A DNA stretch of 64,000 bases, taken from contig NC_052401.1 of assembly GCF_009389715.1 (NCBI RefSeq), forward strand, positions 856,843 through 920,842. Direction: 5' to 3'. The translations under genes were made by a program, and so were the position numbers. Every line of letters starts with the position of its first letter. The stretch's first letter is position 1. Positions 11,283-23,640 of this stretch are shown here, in pieces. The notes under the pieces are model-generated. The model was given only the letters and a program-made list of their open reading frames with translations, was not told where the DNA came from and ran no database searches. This stretch comes from Phoenix dactylifera. Its lineage: Eukaryota; Streptophyta; Magnoliopsida; Arecales; Arecaceae.

Positions 11283-14200
11283 ATGGTTAAACATCTCCAC
11301 CCTCTACTCTTTAAGTATTGATTGGTATTTGGTTATTTCTATCCCTCAATGTAGATTTTTCAAAGAAAGATTATCCCAGTCCTATACAATATCACGGATC
11401 TCAATTGTCCAAAGCATCAATGAAACAACTGGATATATTTTTGATTTCTCCACCATTTCAATTCTTTGAGTTTCATTATGTTGTGCAAGAAGACTCAGCT
11501 TTTTTGTAGATGGAGTGGTTTCTGGATGGATAGAATTTAAAGGAATGGAATTCTTTGCTATAAACTCTTGAGAGCAATCCTGTGAAAATTCTCATTTTAG
11601 CTGATTTTCTATGACGATTAACTGAGGAATCAGGGAGCAATTCAGATTCAGATACTAATGGAACAGTAGAAACTATCTGTTTGTAGATTCAGATGCTAGG
11701 GACACCCTTTTTCTGTGTACCTGTATGCCTAATAATGATGCCAGCTTTGGAAATTATTTTGGATACAATTGACAGTCTCGACAAAAGAACAACTTGTGGT
11801 TTCCTACCGAGAGAGAATTGAAAATGACTTTGGATACAGTAGCTGCACATAAATGATAACAATCTGAATTTACTCATTTTGAAAGACAGAGACAAAAAAA
11901 AAAAAAATCTCAATTTGCACAAAAACATGATCTCAATTTCATATTGATTGGGAGCCAAGACAGATCACACTACATCTAGATTGCAACTAATGTCATCTAA
12001 CAACTTAGTCTTGGGCTTAAGCAACCAAGAGTTTTTTTAAGAAATGTACCTCGGTCTAAATAGATCAAGCAAATAGAAATGTATCAAGCAAATGATTCTA
12101 ATCTTCTGATTATGAAAGTTATCATAGATTAAGATTGTGACTTTTGCAAACCTTCCAGCTTGGAATATGTCAATGGGGCTGACGAAGAGGTAGTTGGTAT
12201 AGATAGAGATGGCTTATATGCTGTTTATTTTTATTTTTTATATGCTTCGAATGACCTATTCTTAAGTATTTGAGTCAATTCAAACAAGCATGCATCATGT
12301 ATGAGTGGCTCACGAATATATTATATTCCACCTAATCAAGATTCGCAGGATATCATTAGTGGAAGTTCCCCTGGACATCTTCATAGGTTCAACCATCAGA
12401 GTATGGCCGGAGAATCTTTTGCTAGATATATTGGTTTTCTTATGTCATATAATGTCATATAACATTTACATGTAGGAGCATATACTTTTTAAAAGCTATC
12501 AAGTCAGGATCGACGTTATTAAGATTTGTCATCCAAAGAGGGTTAAAATGAACAATCTTATTGCTCCATGTTTCCCAAAGTTTATGCGACAACCAATCCT
12601 CCAATACAATTAGTCAACATGGATAATCTCATGGTAACAGAAAATCGTGTAAAATTGAAGGAAGGAAGATTCATTCTGGAAAGTATCTTGTTTGCTAAGT
12701 TTGTTAAGAGAAGAGTGTATTTGAGTAGCATTACTCGCATGGGAAGGATTGTGTTAACACTATTCTGAAAACAAATGATAGAAATCAAATTTTGTATCGG
12801 TACCTTGCTTTGGTCTGAATCAGATTGCCAGCCAATCTTCTAATGCATTAGTTTGCTTACGCCATTTGTTTATATCCATATCTGCCACACAAAAAAGAGG
12901 CAAGCACGGTTTAGCCATAACAGAAAGGGACAGAGTTCAGGTTTATGTTTTTTTTTCAGAATTACAGTATTCGCCTATTCGAAATACTCCAATCAATCTA
13001 AAGATTATGATGATTAACTCAAAGGGAGGAATCAATTAAGAGACCAGGAGTTTTACAATCAGAATGATTTTTTTTTTCCTGAGAAATTATAATCACAATG
13101 AAAGTACCATTTTTTAACTGTAAGAAGGTGCCATTTTTTAAGTATAATGGGAATTGTTTTTAAGTATTCTCTACATGACACTAGCAGGACTCACATATTC
13201 CACATAATTACCTACTTGGTTAGTAGTGTTCGTCAGTAAAATAAACCAGAAGAAAGTTCAATCGTATGAGCTGCAGAACACAGACTTCAGGTTTTTATTT
13301 TATTTTATTTATATATTTGCTTATTTTTATTTATTTATTTATTTATTTGGAAGGAGACATCAGCAAGAATATTAGAACAGAACCAAGGAAGATTGTACAG
13401 CAAATTTGGTTGGTTGTAGGAAATTATGGGTTTCTATTTTGTAAATCATGAAGGGGTTAAAATTATGCACTTCTGATATTTACAATATGATGCGCATCCT
13501 GAGGGATCCAAGTTAATCTATTATTATGACTTGAGCCAACTTATTATGATGTAAGTCAGCCCCTTGTGTTTTCAATAATTTGTTCTTCAGTTCATGTAAA
13601 ACATTTGCATGTATGGATCTAGCTAGGAATGTGAGAAACTTTGTTGTCACAGACAGGTGATAAGGATATAAACCAAAATAGAGCAATCTCCAAAGAAGTA
13701 TCATCATGCCATTCAAGAGTGTGAATACGCCCTGAAAAGATTAGACTCCACTTGAGAAAGTTATGCTGGTCTCGAAAAGAAAAGTTTGAACTTCATGGAA
13801 CATGTTCCAAAAGAATTGATGCTGAATTCCTTGCCTAATTCTTCAACCAAACGCGGCAAAATAAGGTTCAGACAGCAAATTTTTCTTGTTCTCCTGGTCT
13901 ATATTATCAGGTCAATTGAGTCTTGGAATATTACAGAGTGTACTACCGCCGGCAGCCCTGCGTCGCATTCCACTAACACCAATAAATTCAACATTAGAAG
14001 GATTCCATTTTGGAAGTCAGAATAAGATATCAATGCGGTCAAATCGGCTCCTGGCCGGCGAATATCCACTAATAATAGATAGACATAGGACTACAGAAGT
14101 CTATGTTCTGCACAGTGTATCACTGCTTGGAGTTTTGTTTTATCCTCAAGTTGTGACCAACTTGAGGACTTTCAGCTAGATATGGGGAATACTCCCATTG

Positions 14201-14746
14201 CGGAATTCCACCAACAGCCATTGATTCAAAATTGTAGGGAACTTTTTGGAAAAGGAGGAAGGTGGTCTTGATCTTCTAGTAAACAGTACATGAAGCATTT
14301 CTATTAAGGCAAGGGAAGGCCTTAGCTTTATCAGCCGAGATGGAGATGAAGGGATCTTGGTTTATCTTGGCCAATATAATAAGTGAAAAAAAGAGAGGAG
14401 AAAACTGAGATTTTCCAATACACCAGTCAATATTCAAAGACCAAGTTATCAGAATGTTGGCCAAAATAATAAATCTGAGATTAGAAATTATATTCAAACA
14501 TTGATTTCAAGATTTACTAATTAAGAAAGTTTTTTAAGAAATAAAAATTAATTGGAAAAATATCAACCGATATAAATATACTGTATCAACCAATATTTTG
14601 AATTTTATTGATTTATATCAGCCATGACAGTAGGGCCAAGATACATACAAACATACTGATAGAAGTGGAGATCTTGGCTGTGATAAAAACATTGCCGAGA
14701 TAACAGTTGCATTGCGAAGTCCCAACAAGGGGAAGGTTAGCAGACT
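11283..14746. other. Non-coding, no gene recognised
   Basis: AT-rich DNA with T-rich runs (for example 13288-13350, ATTT-type repeats). A plus-strand frame at 13886-14179 stays open for 97 codons but matches no family I know and has no partners. The end of this stretch is the 3' flank of PAM16. Confidence 0.5.
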
Positions 14747-16351
14747 TCATCTTTTTCCCTCTCCCTTCCCTTGGTACACAGCTTCTAGGCATTCTTTGGC
14801 CCTGTGAACCTTTGACTGCAGGTAAAAGCTCCCGTTTTTGGCGTTCCTCTCAAACAAGCCATCATACTTCTGCAAATTTGGCAAAATGAATGACTCAGAT
14901 TCAGATACCAAATTTTATATGATATATGACTTGGACCAGGTGACCACAGTACAAATTCTATTAATAGCAACCACCACAACTAAATATTCCAAAATAATTA
15001 TGCTGCTGTACACTGTATGTGAGAAATGAGTGATTCACTATCCAGAGTAAGGGTGCAAATGAGCCAAGCAGCTCGCGAGGTGCTTAAGTGCAACTCGGAT
15101 CCAAGCTCGACTCAACTCGACTTTTACTGAGCTCGAGTAGCAAGATAGTTAGCTCAAAGGCTCGCCGAGTATATAAATATATTATTTATAATATATATTA
15201 TTAATTTAAGATTTTAAAATATAATATTATGTTATATTTTGTTTAACCATATTTTTTAATTATGACTAAAGCTCGAACTCAAGCTCGAGTATAGCTCAAT
15301 TAATATTCGAATCGAGTCAAATCGATCTCGAGTATTGCTTTTTTTGATCGAGTAGAGCTCAAGCTTAAATATTAAGGCCCGATTGATCTCGAGTCGAGTT
15401 TGAAGCCTGAGTATTTTGAATCGAGTCAAGTTCGAGCCTCTAGCTACTCGACTCGACTCGGCTCCATTGCACCCGACTCCAAAGGTAGTGAGTTAATTGA
15501 CTTCATCTTATCAGAGTGTTAAGCATGAGATGTGACTCAAATCAGGAAGATTCATCAAGTGTACAGTCAAATTCCATGCTTCCCGATAAATTCAACATAC
15601 GAGAATGATAAAATGCATGGAAAAAAATAAATCAATCTTTTATTGCATGAAAAGGTGCAGGATGGGAGAATAACAATCGCATATATACAGCAGGCAAAGA
15701 AAACACTCAGCCACTAATTGTAACAATCAAGCAATACACATGTGAATCAAAAACCAACCTGCAGAACCTCTTCCCAGGTTGACTGCTCGCTAATCCCCAA
15801 TATCTGCCGCGCCTCCTGTTCAGTCATGACTTTACTAGCTCTGCGTATATTTTGTATAGTTTCATTTGCAACACCAGTTTTATTAGCATCTGCCAAGAAA
15901 AACAGAGAGAGAAAAAAAGTAAAGCACTGCTTGCATGCATCTGTTGTGTTATAAAGATAAAGACAACTGTATGATCTTCAGCTCATTGCCAAATTTCATA
16001 AATGTCAACCTATTTGTCTGTAGTAACAGCATAAAAGGACAGTGAATATTGATCAAAAAGCAATTACTAAGAAGATATCTGCCCAAACTCTAACAGCCAG
16101 TGCAGATCATATCCATGAATTGTATAGTGCCTTTCTCATGCAAAACAAGTCAAAAATGCACGTATATGTTTAAGATACATATTTAATACCATAGATAGAA
16201 AACTTTTAAGCTTATGCAAGGTGACAATTTATTATTAGAAAATGCTAACCTTATTTGACAAAGATGAAGGCTTTTCGGTTCAATTAGGAAACCCTTTTCA
16301 TAAAATACAACATTGAATTAACAATATCCATTATGAAGATTATATTATTTA

Positions 16352-16396
<45 letters not shown>

Positions 16397-18800
16397 AAAT
16401 TCAAAAACATGATTCAGGATGTTAACGGAGAAGTTTCCTTAATAACAAGTTTTCGCTCTGAAATCTGTTGCTTGATAACTAAAGTTCTGGAATATCATGT
16501 ATTTTTTCATATTTTCTGACTCCTCAAAAACATGTTTTCCACTTAGATTAGCCTGTTCTTATAGATATATGTTTCCACAGATGATTTCCTCTCATTTCCC
16601 TCAAGCTTGAGACTTGAAAATCTATAATCTAGTAATATAATATTCTACTTATTGTCATTCTATTGTTAATGTTCGGAAGAATTATGTGTCATCCTATATA
16701 GTGTTTATCCAACTTCTTTTTTTTTCTGCAAGTGAAAAGTGTGTCCTGTCCCATAGGTGAACACACGCCAACCGTCCGCTACAAGGTCTAATCCCAAACC
16801 TCCTTCATACGACACTGGTGGCTGTACCACTAGGCCAACCAGAGGCAGAGGTGGTTTCATTCCTAAAACAACTTTAACTCGAGCAGACATGGGACTAGAT
16901 TTGGAGGGGCAAAGGGAACTCACTATCACAAACTGTCATTGCTTCTATATGGAATTTGTGCGCACGAATGGAAGCTTTAACGTATTATAAGGTCACATGG
17001 CCTTGGAAACACGAGAGATTAACAAGTTAAAACTTCGTAGATTGGAGATGACTTTTAATTTTGGGCAGGAATAAGAAAGTTTATTGGTACATAACATAAC
17101 ATCGTTAATACATACCAATTCTGGTTTTTAACCGGCAACATGTATCGACCAAACCAAATATGAAAAATACTTCTCTCTCTGACATTGTTTTGATTAGTGA
17201 ACACTTTGATATACAAAGCATGCGGCCACACACAAAACGGAGTCAACGCTTGATGCCCAGACTCTCCCTTATGATCTATTTTTTGTAAGATTTGATTTTC
17301 TTGATATATTATTCTAAAAGCTTTACTTTATATTTGGAATTTTACAATTGGTTGAATAAATAACAAATTATAGACAAGAAACAATTTCAGCATTAAATTA
17401 TTGACCATTACTTGCTTTAACAGCCATTCAACTATTATACTGTACTTATCATACTATAACTTGAACAAACAACCATTATTCAACACCACATCATCATGGT
17501 GAAGTCTTCAAACCAGTTTTTATAACATGATGAAGCTTAATGTTTATTTTTCTTTTACAGGATAAAGGGAGCGCATGACTTTTGTAACCAAACAACCATA
17601 CACGCAATTTCTCACATACATTATGTGAAGAAATTTCAACACTAGTTCAATTGTTAGTTCTGTATTTTTCCATATTTAAGGATTCCAAAAGGCCTCCATT
17701 TTCACCATCTTTGGGCCTACAAGATGGAGTGCTCTGATAATGATATCTTCTCAAAGCATTTGAAAATTTGAAAGGTAGTTCTGTTACATAGGAAAAACAT
17801 CACAAAGTAATTCTTGTCCCAGCTTACTAAGAGGGATCGCAGTATCTGAAGCATAAAATGGGGATAACAAGATGAGAAAGTATGAAGAACATTCCTATTC
17901 CAAAGTCACAAGCCTTCAAGGATCATAATAAAGAAATACAAGTAGAAATGAATCAATAATAATTAATAATAATGATGTATGGCACCAGACTTACTTTCTA
18001 GCGCTTTGCGATACGCTTGTAAAACAGCCCTTCCTAATATCCCAGAACCCATAATGATCAGGTTGGCAAGAATCTTTGCAGCCTGTTTTAAAGAAAGAAA
18101 ATGCAAGATAAAGCATCAAAAATATGTAGTCAAGACTGCAAATAAACTGTGATAAATAGGAATGCATTTCTTTCTGCCCTCGATAAGTTAAAATTATGTC
18201 AGCATCTATGAATAAAATCCTCACTATTATCTTATACCGAACAACTATTACGTGGATAAATAATCCAATTAGCCTCCCCTATCGATGAATCCAAAATTTC
18301 AAAATTTCATCTTAGCACAACCAAGAAGCCCTAAAATCCTCGATTGAATAGTCTTGGCACGATAATTCAATGGCCAAAGGCAATGATAGATACAAAAGTA
18401 AGTTGTAATGTACAATGAGGAAATTAATAATTACTAATGCTTTCTATCAGATAGAAGTTTGCCATAGGAAATGCAACTAAATTTTGGTGCAACGAGTCAG
18501 CCTTTGAGATTTTAGGAACGTTCTCCTGGCTTACTTTAGAAAATATGATGGTTCGTATAGTTTGGCCAAAATTTGATTTTGAGAATGTAGGAGAGTAACC
18601 ATGTAATTCCTTGTCTAACACCAGGTCCCAACCTACTCCTGTCGTCTCTCTCCCACCAAAACCCTTGTTCCACTCGACCAAGAATAGCAACAGGAAGAAT
18701 CCACAGACACAAAAAAGAAAAAAATCCCTACCCTGACCTTGACCCGAGCCACGAAACCAAATTCCAGAAAGAAAGAGAAAGACAGGAGAAAACGTACCAT
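14747..18800 (-). CDS. PAM16: PAM16/TIM16 homologue, mitochondrial import motor subunit
   Basis: Four coding exons read right to left: 18800-18798 (ATG only), 18082-17995, 15889-15759, 14869-14747. They total 345 bases, 114 residues. The protein begins MAAKILANLIIMGSGILGRA, a hydrophobic N-terminal stretch typical of the family, then a J-like domain: SKVMTEQEARQILGISE, WEEVLQKYDGLFERNAKNGS and QSKVHRAKECLEAVY. The HPD tripeptide of true J proteins is absent, as expected for PAM16. It acts at the matrix face of the TIM23 channel, pairing with PAM18 to control Hsp70. Plant homologues (MUSE5, TXR1) affect immunity and toxin response. The start codon stands alone in exon 1, followed directly by the donor gtacgt; the acceptor 'acag' precedes GCTGCAAAG. 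All junctions restore the family sequence. Confidence 0.93.
15051..15476. mobile_element. MITE-like element with degenerate terminal inverted repeats
   Basis: Left end GGGTGCAAATGAGCCAAG and right end CTCGGCTCCATTGCACCCG are inverted partners with a few mismatches. The interior is rich in 'gagctcgag'-type palindromes with an AT-rich centre (15170-15250). No coding capacity. It lies in the last PAM16 intron. I could not see a clean target duplication, so the superfamily is open. Confidence 0.45.
16357..16395. repeat. (TC)n microsatellite, about 19 units
   Basis: Uninterrupted CT dinucleotides in the second PAM16 intron. Likely length-variable between individuals. Confidence 0.95.
16713..16860 (-). 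mobile_element. Possible tRNA-derived SINE
   Basis: Read on the minus strand: TGGCCTAGTGGT (16837-16826) fits the Pol III A box, and GGTTTGGGATTAGACC about 30-35 bp further fits a diverged B box. The unit ends in an A-rich tail at about 16715-16727. A box, B box and A-tail in that order and spacing is the SINE layout. It sits in a PAM16 intron. Family unknown; no target duplication checked. Confidence 0.4.
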
Positions 18801-20400
18801 GGCTGCGTTGGAATGCGGACAGTTTGGCTCCGGCGGGACGTCGTCGGATCGATTAACCGATCGAAACCCTAGAAACCTCACTCCGATCGGGGAGGAGATG
18901 GGATTCCGGGGGCCGGGGGGACGCGAGAAACCCTAGCTGCGGGGACGGGGAAAAGGAGGAGGCAGGCGATGGTGGGTCCGGCCTCGACTTCCATGGCTGC
19001 CCGCGATATTTATATCTACCGCGGATATCCCAGAGAAATTTTATAGGCTTATTTTTGCAGCATTTCTCTGGTACGGAACTCCGTATAAACGTTTCTCTGC
19101 GGAGCTACTTGCCCATAGGAAGCTCATGCACGCTGGATATCTCCACTGACGCATCTAAGCTGGCCAGCCGGTTTTCAGGTGCGCCTATCCGCATATATTT
19201 TTCTATGCAGACTAATTTCTTCTTAGACCTTCCTACATATTTTTTTTTCTAAAATTATTTAATTATTTTAAAAATGATATCAATTTCTCTAGAAATATAC
19301 GTTGAATACACCAGGGAACCCTGGATCCTCCCTGATGACTCTTCCCTCTTTTATTTGTTTCAAGAAAATTCCATTTTTGATCACCAAATTCCTCTTTTTC
19401 ACCCTCTCTTTCCATTCTTTTTTCTCTCTTTATCATCCTTTTTTTTTCTTTTTTTCAACTCTTCCTTTTCAACAACCAAACACATTTAAATTAATTTTAA
19501 TAATTTTAAAAATTATTTGGAGAAATGAAATAAATCATTGTTTTGAAACTAAAAACTTCTAAAGCAGCCTAAGATGATGTTCCAGTGGAGACTTGGGTAT
19601 CACGAGTGAAAGAGCTTTGAATTTAATTACTTATCAGGCGCGGCCTAATATATTTGGGAGCTTAAGATCTTTCCTGCAGTGAGCCAGCCTAAACGAATTT
19701 ATAGAAGGCCTTTTTTCTTTCCATTTTGTCTTTAGGGCCTTTCCTGTAGTGAGTCTTCTTTGAACCGGAGACTTAGATGACCGCCTAAGTCGCCTAAGAA
19801 TTGGGCCGGCCCTGCTACTTATGATTTTTTTTTCTTTGTTTTCTTAAATGATTTGAGAGTCTAGGTTGCCTACCTGTGTTAAGCTGGTGAACCAAGCTTG
19901 AATGGGATCTCCCCAATCCAATCAAATCCATTCCAATTTGAGAAGATTAGAATGGCTTCAACTTGTTGATGTCTATCTCCTTGGCATTTAGTGCAAGCCA
20001 ATTATAACTTGCCCTAGGGAAGCTCAGTGAAGCATCCTCATCTCGGAAACTTTGCCGGCCCGCTCTCTCTCCTCACTCTCAAAGGCGTGGGGCTTCTCGG
20101 AGTTTGTTCCCCCTCCACTGGGACGTCGCGCTGTCGTTTCTTTGGGTTTGGGTTGTATCTTTCGGGGGAAAGAACGATTCTCCTTCTTTTGCGGCATCAA
20201 CCGTTGGATCTTGTAATATCTGCTTTGAGATCTGTTCAGGATGCGGTCCAATGGTTAGACGTCGCGAAATAAGATCAATCATTCTTCCGCGCGAAAGATA
20301 CAACCTGAACGCCGTTTCTTTCTATGGGTTCCCAACGTCCTCACGCGTTTTCGGTGCCCCCCACCCGCTCTGATGTCCCCTACTAGCGTTTCAAATTAAA
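18801..20400. other. Intergenic region between divergent PAM16 and STOP1-like genes
   Basis: Contains the PAM16 leader, which is GC-rich near 18800-19000, a pyrimidine-rich run (19370-19460) and repeat-like DNA near 19560-19830. Both genes point away from here, so it holds both promoters. No further gene seen. Confidence 0.45.
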
Positions 20401-20780
20401 CGACTCCCCTGCTAAAGACACGAATAGGACCCCTTCAGCGTGGATTTGTACTCGACAGCATGGTTGGAATCGTTTAAGATGCAGAGTTTCGCAGGCATAC
20501 TGGAAAGCCAACCTCCCTCCGTTCTAAGCCTTTATTTATGGAACGAAGCCAAGCTCGTTGCCGGGGACTGGAGAACTCCGCGCTCGGTGGAGGCGTTGGG
20601 GGCTCTGGCCGAAGCAGGGATTCTCGGTCCGGAGATGGGGTTTTGATCGGAGGAGGTGGTATGAGGTCCGTCGCATTCGATTCTCCTGGCGCTCTTGATG
20701 CGTCTTCTGTGGGTCGTACTCCTCGTCATTGGTATTTTTTAACCTCTTCTTTTCGGGCTTTGGTGCTTGAAATGTGAGGA
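20400..20780 (+). other. Possible 5' leader exon of the STOP1-like gene
   Basis: GC-rich unlike its surroundings and lying 1.4 kb before the STOP1-like start codon. A pyrimidine-rich acceptor 'gcatgctcttctttag' ends near 22078, shortly before that codon, so a 5' leader intron is plausible. No transcript evidence can be had from sequence alone. Confidence 0.3.
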
Positions 20781-21369
20781 AAATACTTTTTGTTGGGTGA
20801 GATTTATGTGGAAAGATCGTAGCTTTTTCGTTATCCGTTTGTGGGGAAATTGATGTGCTGCGTTTTCGGGGGGTTTTGATGGTTTTTTGTGTGTGTGTTT
20901 TTGCGCAAGATTAGGGATTTCGATCGACTGATTTAGAATGGAGGGCTTTTTCGATGTCTTTTTTTGGATCACCACAAAACAAGACAAGCATCACTGACCT
21001 ATGTAACTCTGTTTGTGAGAAACAAGGATTAAAAGTTAACAAGATATCACGTGAACAGGGGGGACATTTTTTTCTGTTTGAATCCTGATTGATTACGCTC
21101 TTAAATTAATGAGCGACTCCGATTAAATTGGTTGAGAAACAAGGGCCCTTATATAAAAGAAATTTTAGTTTTGATAATGAGATACAACATGAATGTTACG
21201 TATGATCTAGGATTATATAAAAGAAATTTTGAACTGCACAGGTTTCGGGGTTTTGCACTTAAAAACCTTTTCATGAGGTTTGGAGTTGAACCTATCAATG
21301 ACTAGGTTTCTTATTAACTCATAGGTTAGGTTTTGATTAAATCTAATTAATAGTCAAAAGAAAAAAGAC

Positions 21370-21800
21370 TTGTTGCTGCCATAATCCCATCCATTCGGCA
21401 GCACTGTTAGCTTCTCCATAAATGTGCAAAAACTCAATAGATAATAGGGATTGCATCATTCTCCAGCAATCCTATAGAAGTGGATGCAGCCTACCTTCAA
21501 CAAAAGGCGGATCATATCATCAAAAAAACAGGAGGTGGATCAGAAAGTGATCTGATAACCATCATAGAGTTGCCGTCTAAATAAATTTGTGAAGGGCTGC
21601 AATGTGTATATAGCATAATTCATCCCTCCCATGCTGCAATTCTGCCATTGGAACCATGGTATCAAAAACTCTAACGCCGCTTGCTACAATGAATGCACGC
21701 ACTTTAGATAATAAAGCCTGCTCCACCTGAAGCACCTCTCTCCAAAATTGACCTTGAGGAAGCAGGAGGGTGGCTCCTAAGAGAAACATGTTATTTGGAA
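21370..21800 (-). mobile_element. LINE remnant: C-terminal RNase H-like region
   Basis: Minus-strand pieces read VRVFDTMVPMAELQHGRDEL and, further on, EFLHIYGEANSAAEWM. Both fit the RNase H tail of plant LINE ORF2 (the 'AEL' block and the 'H-REAN-AAD' block). Stops and frame changes break it. It lies in the likely leader intron of the STOP1-like gene. Confidence 0.55.
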
Positions 21801-22134
21801 AGACATAGAAACTACAAAAGGAAAGCCATCAGCATTTCTCCTTTATCTTCTTGTTTAAAGCCTATTCTTTTTCTTCTACTTTCCTTTTGTTTTCCTTCTC
21901 ATCTGGCTTTTATCATGGCAGCAACCCACCTGGAACTCAAGTGGACACATTCCATCCATTTCTTGATTAGGAGTAGTTCGGCAGCAAGAATCTTAGCCTC
22001 TCTTTTCTTCTCAATGCTGCCAATCCAAGCTTATGCCAGGCCTCAAGAAAGCTTCCCCTTCGCATGCTCTTCTTTAGGTAGTCTAAAACTTTGAATGAGT
22101 TTGCATCTAATACAAAGGTGAGGAAGGGCTTAAA

Positions 22135-23640
22135 ATGGATCATATGCAAATACCAACTTCTGAAGCTTCCTCTTCTATGAGCAACCAATCTGAAAATATT
22201 AATCCAAACCAACTGTTCACCCAATTTGGTGGAAAAAGTCTAAGCTATGGTGCCGGAAGTGGACAGTCATTCCCCAAGTACTCCCAGAATTTGGACTTCT
22301 CATCCATATGGCCTTACGATTCTGAGCAAGTAGTTAAAACACCAGATCAAGTTGCTCCATTTGCTAACAGTCAAATGGGTGAGGCAGTGGATTGGGATCC
22401 AAGAGCAATGCTCAACAACCTTATCTTCATTGATCAAAAGATTCACCAAGTTCAGGATGTAATCCATTCAGCCATTGATATTGAAGGTCCATTCTCTATC
22501 CAACCAACTGAACTCGCAGTGAAGCAGCAGCTCGTGACCACAGATCTGGCTTACATCATATCTCAGTTGATCTCAACGGTTGGTAATCTTCTTCCGTCAA
22601 TCAACAATACACTTCTGTCAAATACTCCTCCAGTTGGGAAGATGGGTGGGACTGTTGGTTCTACCCCTAGCTTTGCTTTGACTGGTACTTTACAACAAAA
22701 CAAGGGCTTCTCTTCGGAGAAAAATGTGGTTATGGAACACAAAGACTTGATCAGAAGTTTGACTGATTCTGGGAATGAAGGAATCAAGCCAGTTCCTGTC
22801 AAGCACCATGATGTGAAGGTCCACAAAGATAGTCTGGATGGAGAAAATCTTCCCGCAGGCTCATATGAAATTTTGGAACCAAAAAAGGAGGACATTTTAG
22901 CACCACACCCTCACTTCTGTCCAATCTGCAAAAAGGGATTTAAAAGGTCTGCGAACCTAAGGATGCATATGAGAGGCCATGGAGATGAGTACAAAACCCC
23001 GGCTGCCCTTGCAAAGCCAAGCAATGAAGCAAGCTCAGAGCCTGTGCTCATAAAGAGGTATTCATGCCCCATTGTTGGTTGCAAGAGGAACAGAGAGCAT
23101 GAGAAATTCCAACCACTGAAGACAATTTTATGTGTGAAGAACCATTACAAGAGGAGCCACTGTGACAAGAGTTACACCTGCAGTAGATGCAACGCCAAGA
23201 AGTTCTCTGTTCTTGCAGATTTGAAGACTCATGAAAAGCACTGTGGATGTGATAGGTGGCTTTGCTCTTGTGGAACGTCGTTTTCTAGGAAGGACAAGCT
23301 GTTGGGGCATGCCAATCTCTTCCCAGGCCACAGCCCTGCGATCTCCACGGGTGATGTCAAAGATTCAGGAGTGACAGATCAGGGGAGGAACATTGAAACA
23401 ATAACTGAAATTGGTAGCTTGGGACATAACTTCCCCGGAAACTCTGTGGATGATCTTGATGATGATCCTTGCTATTTCTCCCCTATGAACTTTGGTTCGT
23501 TTAAATATGGGGGACTGGGTGACAGTCCACAACAAGCTTTGGATGCCTCAGAAAGTTGGTTTTCTCCTTCTGAGCCTTGCAACATTGTCCAAAATAATGG
23601 AGATAACTCGAATCTGGATCACCTTGGAAAATGGCGGTGA
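22135..23640 (+). CDS. STOP1: STOP1/ART1-type C2H2 zinc-finger transcription factor
   Basis: 501 residues in a single coding exon. A Ser/Asn/Gln-rich N-terminus is followed by a conserved block WDPRAMLNNLIFIDQKIHQV near residue 85-104. Then come four zinc fingers: FCPICKKGFKRSANLRMHMR (about residue 260), a CPIVGC finger, YTCSRCNAKKFSVLADLKTH and WLCSCGTSFSRKDKLLGH. This finger order and spacing is that of STOP1 (SENSITIVE TO PROTON RHIZOTOXICITY 1) and rice ART1, nuclear factors that switch on malate-transporter and other aluminium/acid-tolerance genes. STOP1 proteins are regulated mainly at the protein level. The start is the first ATG of the frame after an upstream stop. It may be STOP1 or a STOP2-like paralogue; the family itself is secure. 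Confidence 0.9.
   Translation: MDHMQIPTSEASSSMSNQSENINPNQLFTQFGGKSLSYGAGSGQSFPKYSQNLDFSSIWPYDSEQVVKTPDQVAPFANSQMGEAVDWDPRAMLNNLIFIDQKIHQVQDVIHSAIDIEGPFSIQPTELAVKQQLVTTDLAYIISQLISTVGNLLPSINNTLLSNTPPVGKMGGTVGSTPSFALTGTLQQNKGFSSEKNVVMEHKDLIRSLTDSGNEGIKPVPVKHHDVKVHKDSLDGENLPAGSYEILEPKKEDILAPHPHFCPICKKGFKRSANLRMHMRGHGDEYKTPAALAKPSNEASSEPVLIKRYSCPIVGCKRNREHEKFQPLKTILCVKNHYKRSHCDKSYTCSRCNAKKFSVLADLKTHEKHCGCDRWLCSCGTSFSRKDKLLGHANLFPGHSPAISTGDVKDSGVTDQGRNIETITEIGSLGHNFPGNSVDDLDDDPCYFSPMNFGSFKYGGLGDSPQQALDASESWFSPSEPCNIVQNNGDNSNLDHLGKWR

Noticed and set aside
13886-14179. Open frame of 97 codons
   Set aside because: No recognised motif, no start context and no neighbours to make a gene; may be a scrap of an old repeat.
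20440-20777. Coding first exon of the STOP1-like gene
   Set aside because: Its frames have no STOP1 family content and the family's known N-terminus is already complete from 22135; a non-coding leader exon is more likely.
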